Numbered from the stretch's first letter, positions 1 to 9,942 are shown. The stretch is DNA of 64,000 bases from Azonexus fungiphilus (GCF_003634965.1 NZ_RBXP01000019.1:1-64000); one strand, 5' to 3'. The notes: generated by a model not told the origin, from the sequence alone. Numbers and translations are program-made.

Positions 1-593
1 TTCAGCTCCACAGGATTCGCCGACGTCGTGCTGAACGCCACATCAAACACCAGCGCCTGGCCTTCCGCTACATCAGCGTCTCCAATCGTCAGGACGATCG
101 GCTCTTCAGCCGGCAGAACCGCCGCCTGCAGGGTATCTTCCGGAGCACCGCGCTCGGTCGCATAACCGTAGGACTGGCCGGACACCGACTCGACCACACG
201 CAGGAACTCGACGAAGGAATGGCCTTCGTTACCGGCTGCGATTTCACCGGCAGCCGGGGCTTCAAGCAGGGCATCGAGATCGCCACCTTCGGTCAGGGCG
301 CTGGCCAGCTGATCGAAACCTCCGCTGGTTCTGGCGACCGCACTGTCGCTGGCATCGGGTTTTTCCTGGGCAGCGACTTCGGCATCGACCTTGACCGCTT
401 CGCGTTCGCTGACCACCATGTTCCGGCCATCGGCCATGGTCAGGACGACCTGTGCGCCATTACCGGAGACGACGGTGTCGCCCTCGCGAATGACATCGCC
501 GGCTTTCAGACGACGCAGATTGCCTGCGCTGTCGCGGGCATAAGCTTCGCCAGTAAGGGAGGAAACCTTGGCAATAACGTTGGCTTGGGCCAT
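1..593 (-). CDS. LapA-like RTX adhesin, N-terminal part (runs off left edge)
   Basis: Only the first 197 codons are in the window. Residues 1-130 resemble the retention module of LapA-type giant adhesins, which anchors the protein in the type I secretion channel at the outer membrane. Di-alanine motifs at residues 113-116 (PAAG) and 118-121 (IAAG), just before GHSFVEFLRV, match the expected place for a LapG protease site. Residues 165-197 (VLTIGDADVAEGQALVF) look like the start of a Calx-beta or similar repeat domain. The ATG is preceded by AGGAG eight bases upstream. The secretion genes for this class (LapC and LapB homologues) lie just upstream on the same strand, with a LuxR-type gene between. 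Total length and C-terminal RTX signal cannot be seen. The class assignment is good; the ligand is unknown. Confidence 0.8.
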   Translation of the reverse strand, partial: MAQANVIAKVSSLTGEAYARDSAGNLRRLKAGDVIREGDTVVSGNGAQVVLTMADGRNMVVSEREAVKVDAEVAAQEKPDASDSAVARTSGGFDQLASALTEGGDLDALLEAPAAGEIAAGNEGHSFVEFLRVVESVSGQSYGYATERGAPEDTLQAAVLPAEEPIVLTIGDADVAEGQALVFDVAFSTTSANPVEL

Positions 594-677
594 GACACAA
601 CTCCTGACACTATGGGTGATGACCTAGTGTAGGGAGCGAAATGCCGATTGCCTATTGCACCAAAGTACAGTTTTCAA

Positions 678-1289
678 TCAGCGCCCGGCGCCGTTGATCT
701 TGAGTGAAAGCTGCAGCCGGTCGCGGACCCCGGTTTTCTCGAAAATCGCGGTCAGATGGGCCTTCACCGTCCGCTCAGCGATCGCCAGGCGATCGGCGAT
801 CTCCTTGTTGCTGGCTCCGCCGGCAACCATCCGGGCCACCTGACGCTCGCGCTCGGACAGCAACTCGAGCAAGCTGCCGCTCTCTGCCGTCGCCCCCTGA
901 CCGAGAATGCGCGCGGTGTTGCCGATCAGTTGCTGGAGCAATCGCTGTCCGACCCAGAGGCCGCCGTTCTCGACGACCAGGGCCACCTGCTGCAGGACCT
1001 CGGGCGCGGCATGGGTGTTGCAGCAACCGGCGGCGCCGGCAGCCAGAACATCGAGGATCAGGGCATCGTCGGGCTGATCGGCAAGGACGACGATGAACTT
1101 GCCGGGGACGAACAAGGGCGGCAGGACATCCGTGTGTTTCTCGCCGGCACGCAACCGGCACCAGCGAATCTTGCCGGCACCTGGCTGGACGCGGTTGCCC
1201 ACCGAACGCAGGACGACGTTCGCCGCCGGCATCGCTGCACGCCAGTTGGGCAGCATCCGTGCTTCGCTATCGATGATCTCGTCGTTCAT
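678..1289 (-). CDS. LuxR-family transcriptional regulator with degenerate receiver
   Basis: 203 residues. The C-terminal ~65 residues form a LuxR-type helix-turn-helix (LSERERQVARMVAGGASNKE, then IADRLAIAERTVKAHL). The N-terminal ~125 residues resemble the second half of a response-regulator receiver (VVLAD, DVLAAGAAGCC, EVLQQVALVVENGGLWV), but no phosphoacceptor aspartate at the end of beta-3 is evident, so it is probably not phosphorylated in the standard way. I chose the ATG that overlaps the adaptor stop codon by one base (TGATG); a TTG one codon earlier is possible. It is therefore the third gene of the type I secretion operon and sits immediately before the adhesin gene, whose expression it plausibly controls. 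The target is inferred from position only. Confidence 0.8.
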   Translation of the reverse strand: MNDEIIDSEARMLPNWRAAMPAANVVLRSVGNRVQPGAGKIRWCRLRAGEKHTDVLPPLFVPGKFIVVLADQPDDALILDVLAAGAAGCCNTHAAPEVLQQVALVVENGGLWVGQRLLQQLIGNTARILGQGATAESGSLLELLSERERQVARMVAGGASNKEIADRLAIAERTVKAHLTAIFEKTGVRDRLQLSLKINGAGR

Positions 1290-2707
1290 CAACGCTCCGT
1301 CATGGCGACGCTCTTGGCCCGCAAGACCGGCTTGAGCAGGTAGGTGAGGACGCTCTTCTTGCCGGTCAGGATATCGACTTCGGCAACCATCCCGGGAATG
1401 ATCGGCAGATTGGCATCGCCAAAACCGGGCTTGTTGGTCCGTACGCGAACGAGATAGAAGGCGTTGCCCTTGTCGTCCATGACCGTATCGGCACTGATGT
1501 GCTCGAGCGTCCCCTCGAGACCACCGTAGATCGAGAAATCGTAGGCCGAAAACTTGACCATCGCCGGCTGCCCGGGCCTGAGGAAGGCAATGTCGCGGGG
1601 CAGGACACGTGCCTCGAGCAGCAATGCATCCTCGAGCGGGACGATCTCGATCATGTCCTTGCCGGCCTGGACGACGCCACCCACGGTATTGACCAGCAGG
1701 CGCTTGACGACGCCCTTGACCGGCGAGCGGATCGATGACTGCTTGACACGATCCGAGAGGGCAACGCTGCCCTCGGCCAGCCCGCTGAGCTTGGTGGTCG
1801 TTTCCGAGAGTTCCTTGCCGGCATCGTTGCGGAAACTCAGCTCGACTTCCTCGATCTTGCGCCGAGCCTCGTTGATCGCTGCCTGGGCACGGGTGATCTG
1901 GGCGCCGGCCATATCGCGCTCGCCGCGGTAACGCGAAACGTCGCGCTCGAGACGCAGCAGTTCGACTTCCGAGACAGCGCCGGAATTGATCAGCGGGCGG
2001 GTCTGCGACAGCTCCTGCGAGGTCAGGTCGTACCCCTGGGCGGCCTGGGCCCGGCGGGCGCTGGCTTCGTTCAGTTCCTGCTGACGCTGGGCCAGCTGCT
2101 GGCGAGCAATCGACAGCGCCGCCTCGAGTTCGCTGGTACGTGCGGCATAAAGCTGGCGTTCCTGCTCGACGATTTCCGGCGTTTCAGCGATCACCTCGGG
2201 CGGCGGCACGAACGCAGTACCGTCCGAAATCGCCCGCAGGCGGGCCGCCTTGGCCAGCAGACCGAGATACTGCGCCCGGTTTTCCTTGACCGACGAAACG
2301 AAGCGGGTTTCGTCGATCTTAATCAGCAACTGGTCTTCCTCGACGATATCACCCTCGCGCACCAGGATGTCGGAAACCAGACCACCATCGATCGACTGCA
2401 GGATCTGCAGCTGGCGCGACGGAATCACCCGCCCCTCGCCGCGGGTCACTTCGTCGAGCTGGGCGAACGCTGCCCAGATGATGAAGATGACGAAGACGAT
2501 CCCGATCGAACGCAGCAGCACCCGGGCCCGCAGCGGCTCCTGACGCAGCATCGCCAGGTCGGCATCAGTGGCGAAATCGACGACCTCGACCTCCTCGCGG
2601 TTGGGCAAACGCCCGAGCAGGCGCTCCAGGTAGGGCTTGGCCCGCACTGCAATGCGCTCGAGCCACAGGTGTACGCGCTGCGCCAGTTGCCTCAGCCGCC
2701 CGATCAT
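1289..2707 (-). CDS. Type I secretion membrane fusion protein, HlyD/LapC family
   Basis: 472 residues, a normal length for HlyD-type adaptors. A short cytoplasmic head is followed by one transmembrane helix at about residues 63-84 (VLLRSIGIVFVIFIIWAAFA). Then come a lipoyl-like half (GRVIPSRQLQILQSIDGG), a long coiled coil (about 150-300, rich in Q, E, R and A), the second lipoyl half (SIRSPVKGVVKRLLVNTVGG) and a beta-barrel C-terminus. It would link the inner-membrane ATPase to a TolC-type outer membrane channel. The start overlaps the stop of the ABC transporter gene (ATGA), so the two are translationally coupled. The outer-membrane component is not in the window. The likely substrate is the adhesin encoded at the left edge. 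Confidence 0.92.
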   Translation of the reverse strand: MIGRLRQLAQRVHLWLERIAVRAKPYLERLLGRLPNREEVEVVDFATDADLAMLRQEPLRARVLLRSIGIVFVIFIIWAAFAQLDEVTRGEGRVIPSRQLQILQSIDGGLVSDILVREGDIVEEDQLLIKIDETRFVSSVKENRAQYLGLLAKAARLRAISDGTAFVPPPEVIAETPEIVEQERQLYAARTSELEAALSIARQQLAQRQQELNEASARRAQAAQGYDLTSQELSQTRPLINSGAVSEVELLRLERDVSRYRGERDMAGAQITRAQAAINEARRKIEEVELSFRNDAGKELSETTTKLSGLAEGSVALSDRVKQSSIRSPVKGVVKRLLVNTVGGVVQAGKDMIEIVPLEDALLLEARVLPRDIAFLRPGQPAMVKFSAYDFSIYGGLEGTLEHISADTVMDDKGNAFYLVRVRTNKPGFGDANLPIIPGMVAEVDILTGKKSVLTYLLKPVLRAKSVAMTER

Positions 2708-4869
2708 GACTTTCTCCCGATGCGACCGCTCTGCAGCGCCTGGATCACCTGATCGCGCGGACCGTCGGCGACCACCTTGCCTTCGTCGATGACGATCACC
2801 CGGGTGGCCAGGTCGAGCAGGCTGTTGCGGTGGGTGACGATGATCACCGTCTTGTGCGCCGCAATCGACTGCAGACGCTGCTTGAACTGCTGCTCCGAGG
2901 AGAAATCCATCGCACTGGTCGGTTCGTCGAGCATCAGGATCGGCGGATCCATCAGGAAGGCGCGGGCGATCGCGACGCCCTGGCGCTGGCCGCCGGACAG
3001 CGAATCGCCGCGCTCGCCGATCATCATGTCGAAACCGTCCGGATGACGATTGACGAACTCGCTCAAGCCGCCGGCCTCGGCTGCGGCAAGGACGGTCGCA
3101 TCGTCGGCATAGGGCGCGCCGATGGTGATGTTGTCGCGCAGCGTGCCGTAGAACAGGGTGACGTCCTGGGCGACGTAGCCGATATTGCGGCGCAGGTCGG
3201 CCGGATCGAGCTGGCGGACATCGACGCCGTCGATGCTGACGGCGCCCCCGGTCGCCTGGTAGAGGCCCATCAGCATCTTCTGCAAGGTCGTCTTGCCGGA
3301 ACCGACGCGGCCGATGACAACCACCTTCTCGCCGGCCTTGATGCTGAAGTTGATGCCGCGCAGCGCCGCCACCTGGGCGTTCGGGTAGCTGAATTCGACG
3401 TCGCGGAACTCGATGTCGCCGCGCAGTTCAGGGCGATGCACGAAACTGGCATCGGCCGGCCGCTCGACCGGATTGCTCATGACCTGTTCGAGCGAGGTCA
3501 GCGAGACCTTGGCATTGTGATACTGCATGAGCAGGCCGACCATCTGTCCGAGTGGGGCGACGGCGCGCGAGGAGAGCATGGTGCCGGCAATCAGCCCGCC
3601 CATGCTGAGCATGCCCTCGCCGATCAGGTAGACACCGACGATGATCACCGCGACATTGACCAGTTGCTGAATTTCCATCGCGCCATTGGTGGCGGCGGCG
3701 GACAGGAAGCGCATCTGGTTGTTGACGCGCGAGACGAAGGCCACCGACTTTTCCCACTTGGCCTGCATGATGCTCTCGGCCCCCTGGGTCTTGATCGTTT
3801 CCAATGCCGTCAGGCTTTCGATCAGCGTCGCGTTGCGCAACGCGCCGGCGCGATAGGTCGTTTCCGAAAGCTCGTGCATCTTGTGCTGGAGGACGTAGGC
3901 GTAGACCAGGACCAGGATCATCGCCGCCAGCACCGGCAGGATCAGCGGCCAGGCGATGATGCCGATGACCAGCAGGAAGAGAAGCGCGAACGGCAGGTCG
4001 ATGAAGGTGGTCACCGTCGCCGAGGTGATGAAGTCGCGCACCGATTCGAACGAGCGCAGGTTGGAGGCGAACGAGCCGACCGCCGCCGGCCGCGCCTCCA
4101 TGCGTACACCGAGCACGCGCTCCATGATCTTCGCCGACAGTTGCATGTCGATGCGGGCACTGGCGAGGTCGATGAAATAGCCGCGCAGGGTGCGCAGCAC
4201 GAAATCGACGCCGACCACGAGGACGATGCCGAGCGCCAGCACCCACAAGGTCTCGAGCGCCCGGTTGGGGACGACCCGGTCATACACGTTCATCGAGAAC
4301 AGCGGCAGGCAAAGTGCCAGCACGTTGATCAGCAGTGCCGCCGCCAGTACGTCGCGATACACCGGCCACTGGTCGGCCAGCGCCCCCCAGAACCAGTGGC
4401 GCAACTTGACCTCGCCGACCTGCGGCGTACGCTTGTCGAAACGGAAATGCGGACGGGCGAAGATGGCGACGCCGGCATAGCGCGCCGCCAGTTCGTCGCG
4501 GCCGACCAGTACCGTGCCCTGGCCGGTTTCCGGGAAAAGCAGGCGGGCGTTGTCGCCGGATTCGTCCCAGCCGAGCAGGACGCAGGCTTCCTCGCCCTTG
4601 AGCATGAGCACCGCCGGCAGCAGCAACTGGTCGATGTTGCTCAGCGAACGGCGCACCAGCTTGGCCGACAGGCCGGCGCGGGCAGCCGCGCGGGCGAACA
4701 AAGAGGGGGTCAGCAAGCCGCCCTCGAGCGGCAGACCGGTGACGAGCGCCGCCCGTGTCGCCGGACGGCCATGGATGCGGGTCAACTCGACCAGACAATC
4801 AAGCAGGGGATCGTGATGCAACAAATCCTCGCGGACCCCGGTCGTCACGCTCGCCACAGAAATGCTCAT
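2704..4869 (-). CDS. Type I secretion ABC permease/ATPase, LapB family
   Basis: 721 residues. Order: N-terminal C39-peptidase-like domain (about 1-140), six-helix exporter domain (about 160-430), nucleotide-binding domain (about 480-710). The ATPase has Walker A GRVGSGKTT near residue 520, signature LSGGQRQG near 621 and Walker B ILMLDEPTSAMD near 640, so it should hydrolyse ATP. The N-terminal domain starts DPLLDCLVELTRIHG and lacks the usual C39 catalytic surroundings. That is typical of the C39-like domains in RTX/LapB exporters, which bind but do not cleave substrate. First gene of the operon with the adaptor and the LuxR regulator; a 98-base gap separates it from pfp upstream. The likely export substrate is the LapA-like adhesin. 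Confidence 0.92.
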   Translation of the reverse strand: MSISVASVTTGVREDLLHHDPLLDCLVELTRIHGRPATRAALVTGLPLEGGLLTPSLFARAAARAGLSAKLVRRSLSNIDQLLLPAVLMLKGEEACVLLGWDESGDNARLLFPETGQGTVLVGRDELAARYAGVAIFARPHFRFDKRTPQVGEVKLRHWFWGALADQWPVYRDVLAAALLINVLALCLPLFSMNVYDRVVPNRALETLWVLALGIVLVVGVDFVLRTLRGYFIDLASARIDMQLSAKIMERVLGVRMEARPAAVGSFASNLRSFESVRDFITSATVTTFIDLPFALLFLLVIGIIAWPLILPVLAAMILVLVYAYVLQHKMHELSETTYRAGALRNATLIESLTALETIKTQGAESIMQAKWEKSVAFVSRVNNQMRFLSAAATNGAMEIQQLVNVAVIIVGVYLIGEGMLSMGGLIAGTMLSSRAVAPLGQMVGLLMQYHNAKVSLTSLEQVMSNPVERPADASFVHRPELRGDIEFRDVEFSYPNAQVAALRGINFSIKAGEKVVVIGRVGSGKTTLQKMLMGLYQATGGAVSIDGVDVRQLDPADLRRNIGYVAQDVTLFYGTLRDNITIGAPYADDATVLAAAEAGGLSEFVNRHPDGFDMMIGERGDSLSGGQRQGVAIARAFLMDPPILMLDEPTSAMDFSSEQQFKQRLQSIAAHKTVIIVTHRNSLLDLATRVIVIDEGKVVADGPRDQVIQALQSGRIGRKS

Positions 4870-4967
4870 GCCTCTCGTTACCCCCTGTTTTCCTGGTTCC
4901 CGATTCTAACCTCAGCCTTTCGCCATAATTGCAAAACATTGCAAAGGAATTTGACGGTCGACCGCCG

Positions 4968-6239
4968 TTACGGCACAAAATCGGGCAGGCGGCGCGCCAC
5001 CCGCCGGTTGGCCAGGCGGACGTAGTCGGGTAGACCGGCGCGATAAGGCGGCGGATCCTCGCCCTCGATCAGCGGCTGCAGGTAGGTGCGGCAGGCGTCG
5101 GTGATGTGGAAACCGTCCGCCGAGATGAACTCGGCCGGCATCCGGTGTTCGCGGTTGGCCACTGCGCTCAGCGGCACTTCGCCGATTTCCCAGCGGTAGG
5201 GGCGATCGGCGAGCCGGCGCAGGCTGAGCATGATGTTGGTTTTTCCCTGAACCGCCCGGTCGACCGCGGCAACCCCGAGGGCGTGCGCCTGCGCGACGTC
5301 GGTCCCGGAAGCCAGGTGGCGCGCCGCCCGTTGCAGGTAGTCGGCAAGCGCCAGATGGTATTTGTAGCCAAGACGGGCATGGATCAACTCGGCCACGAAA
5401 CGGCCGACACCGCCGGCCCGGGTGTGGCTGGGCAGTTCGTCCGAGGCACGACCGCCGATCTCGCAGCCGCCGTCGTCGCACAGGCCTTCGGCGACGGCGA
5501 TGGCGCAATAGCCGTGGCGGCGGACGCAGGCATCGACACGCGCCAGGAAGCGGTCGGCGTCGAAGGGAACTTCGGGAAACAACAGGATGTGCGGCGGATC
5601 GCCCTCGCGTTCGCTGGCCAGGCCGGCGGCAGCGGCGATCCAGCCGGCGTGGCGGCCCATCGCCTCGAGGATGAAGATGCGGGTCGAGGTGCGCGCCATC
5701 GAGGCGACATCGAAGCCGGCCTCGCGCATCGAGGTGGCAACGTACTTGGCGACCGAACCGAAACCGGGACAGGTGTCGGTCAGCGCCAGGTCGTTATCGA
5801 CCGTCTTGGGAATGCCGATCACCGTCAGCGGGTGACCGAGCGCAGCGAGCGTTTGCGACAGGTGCCAGGCGGCGCCCATGGTGCCGTCGCCGCCATTGAA
5901 GAAGAAATAGCCGATCTCGTGCGCCCGGAAAACCTCGACCAGGCGTTCGAAGTGGGCCCGGTGCGTGGCCAGCGGGCCAAGATGGTAGCGGCTCGAGCCG
6001 AAGGCGCCCCCCGGGCAGTAGCGCAGGCGGGCGATGTCCTCGTCGGACTCGAGACTGGTGTCGATCAGGTCCTCGGTCAGCGCCCCGAGAATCCCGTCGT
6101 GGCCGGCATAGACCTTGCCGATCCGTTGCGGATGCAGCAAATGCAGACGGCGTGCTTCCTGGATCAGGCCGCACGCCGTCGCGTTGATCACGGCGGTGAC
6201 GCCTCCCGACTGCGCGTAGAAGGCATTCCTCGCCGCCAT
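4968..6239 (-). CDS. pfp: 6-phosphofructokinase, PPi-PFK-like
   Basis: 423 residues. Phosphorylates fructose 6-phosphate in the cytoplasm; the relatives it most resembles (methanotroph-type enzymes beginning FYAQSGGVT) use pyrophosphate as donor. Visible motifs: YAQSGGVTAVINA (9-21), NGGDGTMGAAW near 114, IPKTVDND near 142-149, CPGFGSVAKYVA, EAMGRHAGWIAA and YLQRAARH. The lysine in PKTVDND is the pyrophosphate-type residue, but GGDG has the glycine normally seen in ATP enzymes, so the donor is not certain from sequence. It starts four bases after the adk stop and is probably co-transcribed with it. The pairing is sensible because Adk recycles AMP and sets the adenylate pool. Family assignment is firm; the pyrophosphate dependence is inferred. 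Confidence 0.85.
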   Translation of the reverse strand: MAARNAFYAQSGGVTAVINATACGLIQEARRLHLLHPQRIGKVYAGHDGILGALTEDLIDTSLESDEDIARLRYCPGGAFGSSRYHLGPLATHRAHFERLVEVFRAHEIGYFFFNGGDGTMGAAWHLSQTLAALGHPLTVIGIPKTVDNDLALTDTCPGFGSVAKYVATSMREAGFDVASMARTSTRIFILEAMGRHAGWIAAAAGLASEREGDPPHILLFPEVPFDADRFLARVDACVRRHGYCAIAVAEGLCDDGGCEIGGRASDELPSHTRAGGVGRFVAELIHARLGYKYHLALADYLQRAARHLASGTDVAQAHALGVAAVDRAVQGKTNIMLSLRRLADRPYRWEIGEVPLSAVANREHRMPAEFISADGFHITDACRTYLQPLIEGEDPPPYRAGLPDYVRLANRRVARRLPDFVP

Positions 6240-6243
6240 CGGT

Positions 6244-6912
<669 letters not shown>

Positions 6913-6982
6913 TTACGTATGAAAATTCTTGTTGTCGGCTGTTATGGCGCCGTTCTCTAGACGTCCGAACTTACCTGCTTAT

Positions 6983-7756
6983 TCAGGCATGGTCAAACAG
7001 TTTGCGCATCCTTTCGGCGTCCTCCGGGGTATCGACGCCGGGTGCCGGCGCCGCGTCCACCAGCGTCACGCTGATCCGGTAGCCGTGCCACAGCGCGCGC
7101 AGCTGCTCGAGGGCCTCGAAGTGCTCGGTGGGGGCCACGGTCAACCCCGCGTAAGCCTTCAAAAAGCTCGCCCGGTAGGCGTACAGCCCGACGTGGCGAT
7201 AGGCCGGCAAATCGGCCGGCAAGCTGCGGCCGCCGCCTTCGCGGGCGAAGTGGTCGCGCGCATAGGGCACCGGCGCCCGCGAGAAGTAGGCGGCATCGCC
7301 GTCGGCGCGGCAGACGACCTTGACCACGTTGGGGTTGAAGAAGTCGGCCGGATCGACGATCGGATGCGCAACGGTGGCAATGTCGGCACCGCTGACCGCG
7401 AGCTGGCGCGCGGTCTGGACGATGATTTCCGGCTCGATCAGCGGCTCGTCGCCCTGGACATTGACGACGATGGTGTCGTTGCCCCAGCCGCGCTGGGCGA
7501 CGACCTCGGCCAGACGGTCGGTCCCGGTCGGATGATCGGCACGCGTCATCAGCGCGGCGAACTCGTGGGCTTCACAGGCGGCACGCACCGCGGCATCGTC
7601 GGTCGCCACCCAGATTTCCTCGGCGCCGGACAGGTGCGCCCGTTCGGCCACGCGCACGACCATCGGCTTGCCGCCAAGATCGAGCAGCGGCTTGCCGGGC
7701 AGCCGGCTGGACGCGAAACGCGCCGGGATGACGACCTTGAAGGCCGGCGTGATCAC
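6983..7756 (-). CDS. kdsB: 3-deoxy-manno-octulosonate cytidylyltransferase
   Basis: 257 residues from a GTG start ([20 protein letters not shown]) that overlaps the stop of the Trm112-like gene (GTGA). The in-frame region further upstream has no family similarity. Activates Kdo as CMP-Kdo for lipopolysaccharide inner core synthesis in the cytoplasm. Visible motifs: [15 protein letters not shown] with the nucleotide-binding arginine and lysine, [47 protein letters not shown] and the C-terminal [10 protein letters not shown]. With lpxK immediately upstream this is a lipid A/Kdo gene cluster. Confidence 0.95.
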   Translation of the reverse strand: MITPAFKVVIPARFASSRLPGKPLLDLGGKPMVVRVAERAHLSGAEEIWVATDDAAVRAACEAHEFAALMTRADHPTGTDRLAEVVAQRGWGNDTIVVNVQGDEPLIEPEIIVQTARQLAVSGADIATVAHPIVDPADFFNPNVVKVVCRADGDAAYFSRAPVPYARDHFAREGGGRSLPADLPAYRHVGLYAYRASFLKAYAGLTVAPTEHFEALEQLRALWHGYRISVTLVDAAPAPGVDTPEDAERMRKLFDHA

Positions 7757-7929
7757 GCTTCGTCGGCGCCCAGCTGGCGCGCTTCGTCGGCAAGCATCAC
7801 CGGGATGTCGTCGCGGATCGGGTAAGCCAGTTTGCACGGCTTGCAGACCAGCTCCTGCGCCGCCTTGCGGTGTTCGAGGGGGCCCTTGCAGACCGGGCAA
7901 ACGAGAATTTCAAGCAATCGGGCGTCCAC
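7753..7929 (-). CDS. Trm112-family small zinc-ribbon protein
   Basis: 58 residues, GTG start with GGAG seven bases upstream; it begins 20 bases inside the end of lpxK and its stop overlaps the kdsB start. The sequence begins [18 protein letters not shown] and has a second CxxC pair ([16 protein letters not shown]). Cysteines at 11, 14, 29 and 32 make a zinc ribbon. This is the Trm112/YcaR type, commonly found between lpxK and kdsB in proteobacteria. In eukaryotes and archaea Trm112 activates methyltransferases; the bacterial role is not established. The call is from sequence pattern and conserved neighbourhood. Confidence 0.9.
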   Translation of the reverse strand: MDARLLEILVCPVCKGPLEHRKAAQELVCKPCKLAYPIRDDIPVMLADEARQLGADEA

Positions 7930-8917
7930 GCAGCTTCTCCACTATCAAATCGGTCAATGCCGGCGACAGGCCGGCCTCGACGGGCAGCACCCAGGCCTCG
8001 CCCGTCGTCAGTCCGGCGCATTTTACTGCATCCTTCTCGGTCATCAGCAGCACCGCGTCGTCGGCGAAGGCGAGATCGGCCGCCACATAGGCATGGTGAT
8101 CGGCGAAGGGATGGGCGACGAAATCGAGGCCGAGGCCGCGCAAGGTGGCGAAGAAACGCTGCGGATCGCCGATGCCGGCGACCGCATGGAGCTTGCGGCC
8201 GCGCAGCGCGGCCGCCGGGCAGCGCCGCCCTGGCTCGCCCAGGCGCCAGAACTCGCCGGCCTGCAAGCTCATCGCAAAAGCCGGCGTGGCACCGGCCAGC
8301 GACTGCGCCGCGAAATCGTTGCCAATCACCGCGTCGACCGTGGACAGTCGGGACAGCGGCTCGCGCAGCGGTCCCAGCGGCAGCCGCCAGCCGTTGCCGG
8401 CGGCGCGGCGGTCGAACACTGCCAGTTCGACGTCGCGAGCCAGCCGGTAATGCTGCAGGCCGTCGTCGCAGAGCAGCACGTCGACCTCGGGATGCGCCGC
8501 CAGCAAGGCGGCACCAGCCGCCGCCCGGTCGCGGCCGACCCACACCGGCAGCGCACTGCGCCGGGCAAGCAGGAGCGGTTCGTCGCCGACCTCGGCCGGC
8601 GACGATGCCTCCGTCACCGGCCGGGGCGCCGCCATGGCGGCACCGTAGCCGCGGCTGACGATGCCCGGATGCCAGCCGCGCGCACGCAACTCGCCGGCCA
8701 GCCAGAGGGTCAGCGGCGTCTTGCCGGCACCGCCGACGATCAGGTTGCCGACGACGACGACCGGCACCGCCAGCCGGACCGGCCGCGCCCGTCGGCGGCG
8801 CCAGGCGGCACCGGCGACGAAGAGCAGGTGCAGCGGCAGCAGCAACGGCAGCAAAAGCCACAACGCCGGCGTCAGCCGGCGTTGGAACCATTGTCGCTGC
8901 AGCCAGCCAGCCAGCAT
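7910..8917 (-). CDS. lpxK: Tetraacyldisaccharide 4'-kinase
   Basis: 335 residues. Phosphorylates the lipid A disaccharide precursor at the 4' position on the inner membrane. An N-terminal hydrophobic segment (about 13-35, [19 protein letters not shown]) anchors it. The Walker A-like loop [18 protein letters not shown] is near residue 59, followed by [30 protein letters not shown] and [10 protein letters not shown]. The ATG used here overlaps the exbD stop by one base; a GTG one codon earlier is equally possible. ExbD/ExbB-like genes upstream and kdsB downstream form the common betaproteobacterial exbB-exbD-lpxK-kdsB order. Confidence 0.95.
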   Translation of the reverse strand: MLAGWLQRQWFQRRLTPALWLLLPLLLPLHLLFVAGAAWRRRRARPVRLAVPVVVVGNLIVGGAGKTPLTLWLAGELRARGWHPGIVSRGYGAAMAAPRPVTEASSPAEVGDEPLLLARRSALPVWVGRDRAAAGAALLAAHPEVDVLLCDDGLQHYRLARDVELAVFDRRAAGNGWRLPLGPLREPLSRLSTVDAVIGNDFAAQSLAGATPAFAMSLQAGEFWRLGEPGRRCPAAALRGRKLHAVAGIGDPQRFFATLRGLGLDFVAHPFADHHAYVAADLAFADDAVLLMTEKDAVKCAGLTTGEAWVLPVEAGLSPALTDLIVEKLRGRPIA

Positions 8918-9333
8918 CACTGGGCCGACTGGGTGGCGAAGGAAATGTGCGGATAACCGGCCGACTGCGCCGCCTGCATGACGTCGACGACGCGCTGGTG
9001 GGTGGCCTTGGCGTCGGCATTGATGACGATCACCGGATCGTTGCGACCGCCGGCCGCCTGCTGCAGGGCCGCCGAGATGGCATTGACGTCGGTGGCCGCC
9101 AGCGGCGACTTGTTGACCAGCACCTGGCCGCCGGCGGTGACCGCCACGTCGATCTCGTTGGGCTGCTCGTTCTGCTGGTTGACGTCGGCCGTCGGCAGGT
9201 TGATCTCGAGCCCGGCGAACTTCGAGTAGGTCGTCGTCAGCATCAGGAAGATGATGATCACCAGAAGGACGTCGATCATCGGGATCAGGTTGATTTCCGG
9301 CTCTTCGCGGCCGCGTCCGCGCTGGAAGTTCAT
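8917..9333 (-). CDS. exbD: ExbD/TolR-family biopolymer transport protein
   Basis: 138 residues. A short cytoplasmic N-terminus leads to one transmembrane helix at about 17-37 carrying the proton-path aspartate (LIPMIDVLLVIIIFLMLTTT), then a periplasmic domain. It partners the ExbB/TolQ-like protein encoded three bases upstream to form a proton-driven motor in the inner membrane. Whether it energises TonB-dependent uptake or another process cannot be told from sequence; no tonB, tolA or receptor gene is adjacent. The location before lpxK is typical of betaproteobacteria. Confidence 0.92.
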   Translation of the reverse strand: MNFQRGRGREEPEINLIPMIDVLLVIIIFLMLTTTYSKFAGLEINLPTADVNQQNEQPNEIDVAVTAGGQVLVNKSPLAATDVNAISAALQQAAGGRNDPVIVINADAKATHQRVVDVMQAAQSAGYPHISFATQSAQ

Positions 9334-9336
9334 CGC

Positions 9337-9942
9337 TTACTTCCGGTCGCCGTGCATGATCTCGACCAGGCGCACCGCCTGCTGCTCCATCTCGACGACG
9401 AAACTGTCGACCAGCGCCCGGAAATGGCGCCAGAAGATCATGCTGGGAATCGCGATGAAGATGCCGAAACCGGTGTTGTAGAGCGCAATCGAGATGCCGT
9501 GGGCGAGCTGCTGCGGGTTGCCGGTGCCCGGCGCCTGCGAGCCGAAGATCTCGATCATCCCGACGACGGTGCCGAACAGGCCCATCAGCGGGCTGATCGA
9601 GGCGATCGTGCCGAGCGTGGTCAGGTAGCGGTTGAGATCATGGGCGACGGCCGAGCCGGCTTCCTCGATCGATTCCTTCATCACTTCGCGCGAGTTGCCG
9701 ACATTGCGCAAGCCGGCGGCGAGGACGCGACCGAGCGGCGAATGGCGCTCGAGGTCGTCGAGCAGCTTGCTGTTGTCGCCGCCCCGGCGGAATTCGCCGA
9801 CCGCGCGCTGGAGCAGGCCGGGCGGCACGATCCGGGCACGGCGCAGGGCCGCCAGACGCTCGATGATCAGCGCCACGGCGATGATCGAAGCCAGCAACAA
9901 GGGCCAGATGGGCCAGCCGGCCGCTTTGACGATTTCAAACAC
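9337..9942 (-). CDS. exbB: ExbB/TolQ/MotA-family proton channel protein
   Basis: 201 residues with three predicted helices: about 10-30 (WPIWPLLLASIIAVALIIER), 108-130 (GTIASISPLMGLFGTVVGMI) and 150-175 (GISIALYNTGFGIFIAIPSM). The loop with PLMGLFGTVVGMI is the signature of the ExbB/TolQ family. It forms the pentameric stator around ExbD. First gene of a unit that appears to run exbB-exbD-lpxK-trm112-kdsB by overlaps and short gaps. Its promoter should lie in the 285-base divergent region before xseA. Confidence 0.92.
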   Translation of the reverse strand: MFEIVKAAGWPIWPLLLASIIAVALIIERLAALRRARIVPPGLLQRAVGEFRRGGDNSKLLDDLERHSPLGRVLAAGLRNVGNSREVMKESIEEAGSAVAHDLNRYLTTLGTIASISPLMGLFGTVVGMIEIFGSQAPGTGNPQQLAHGISIALYNTGFGIFIAIPSMIFWRHFRALVDSFVVEMEQQAVRLVEIMHGDRK

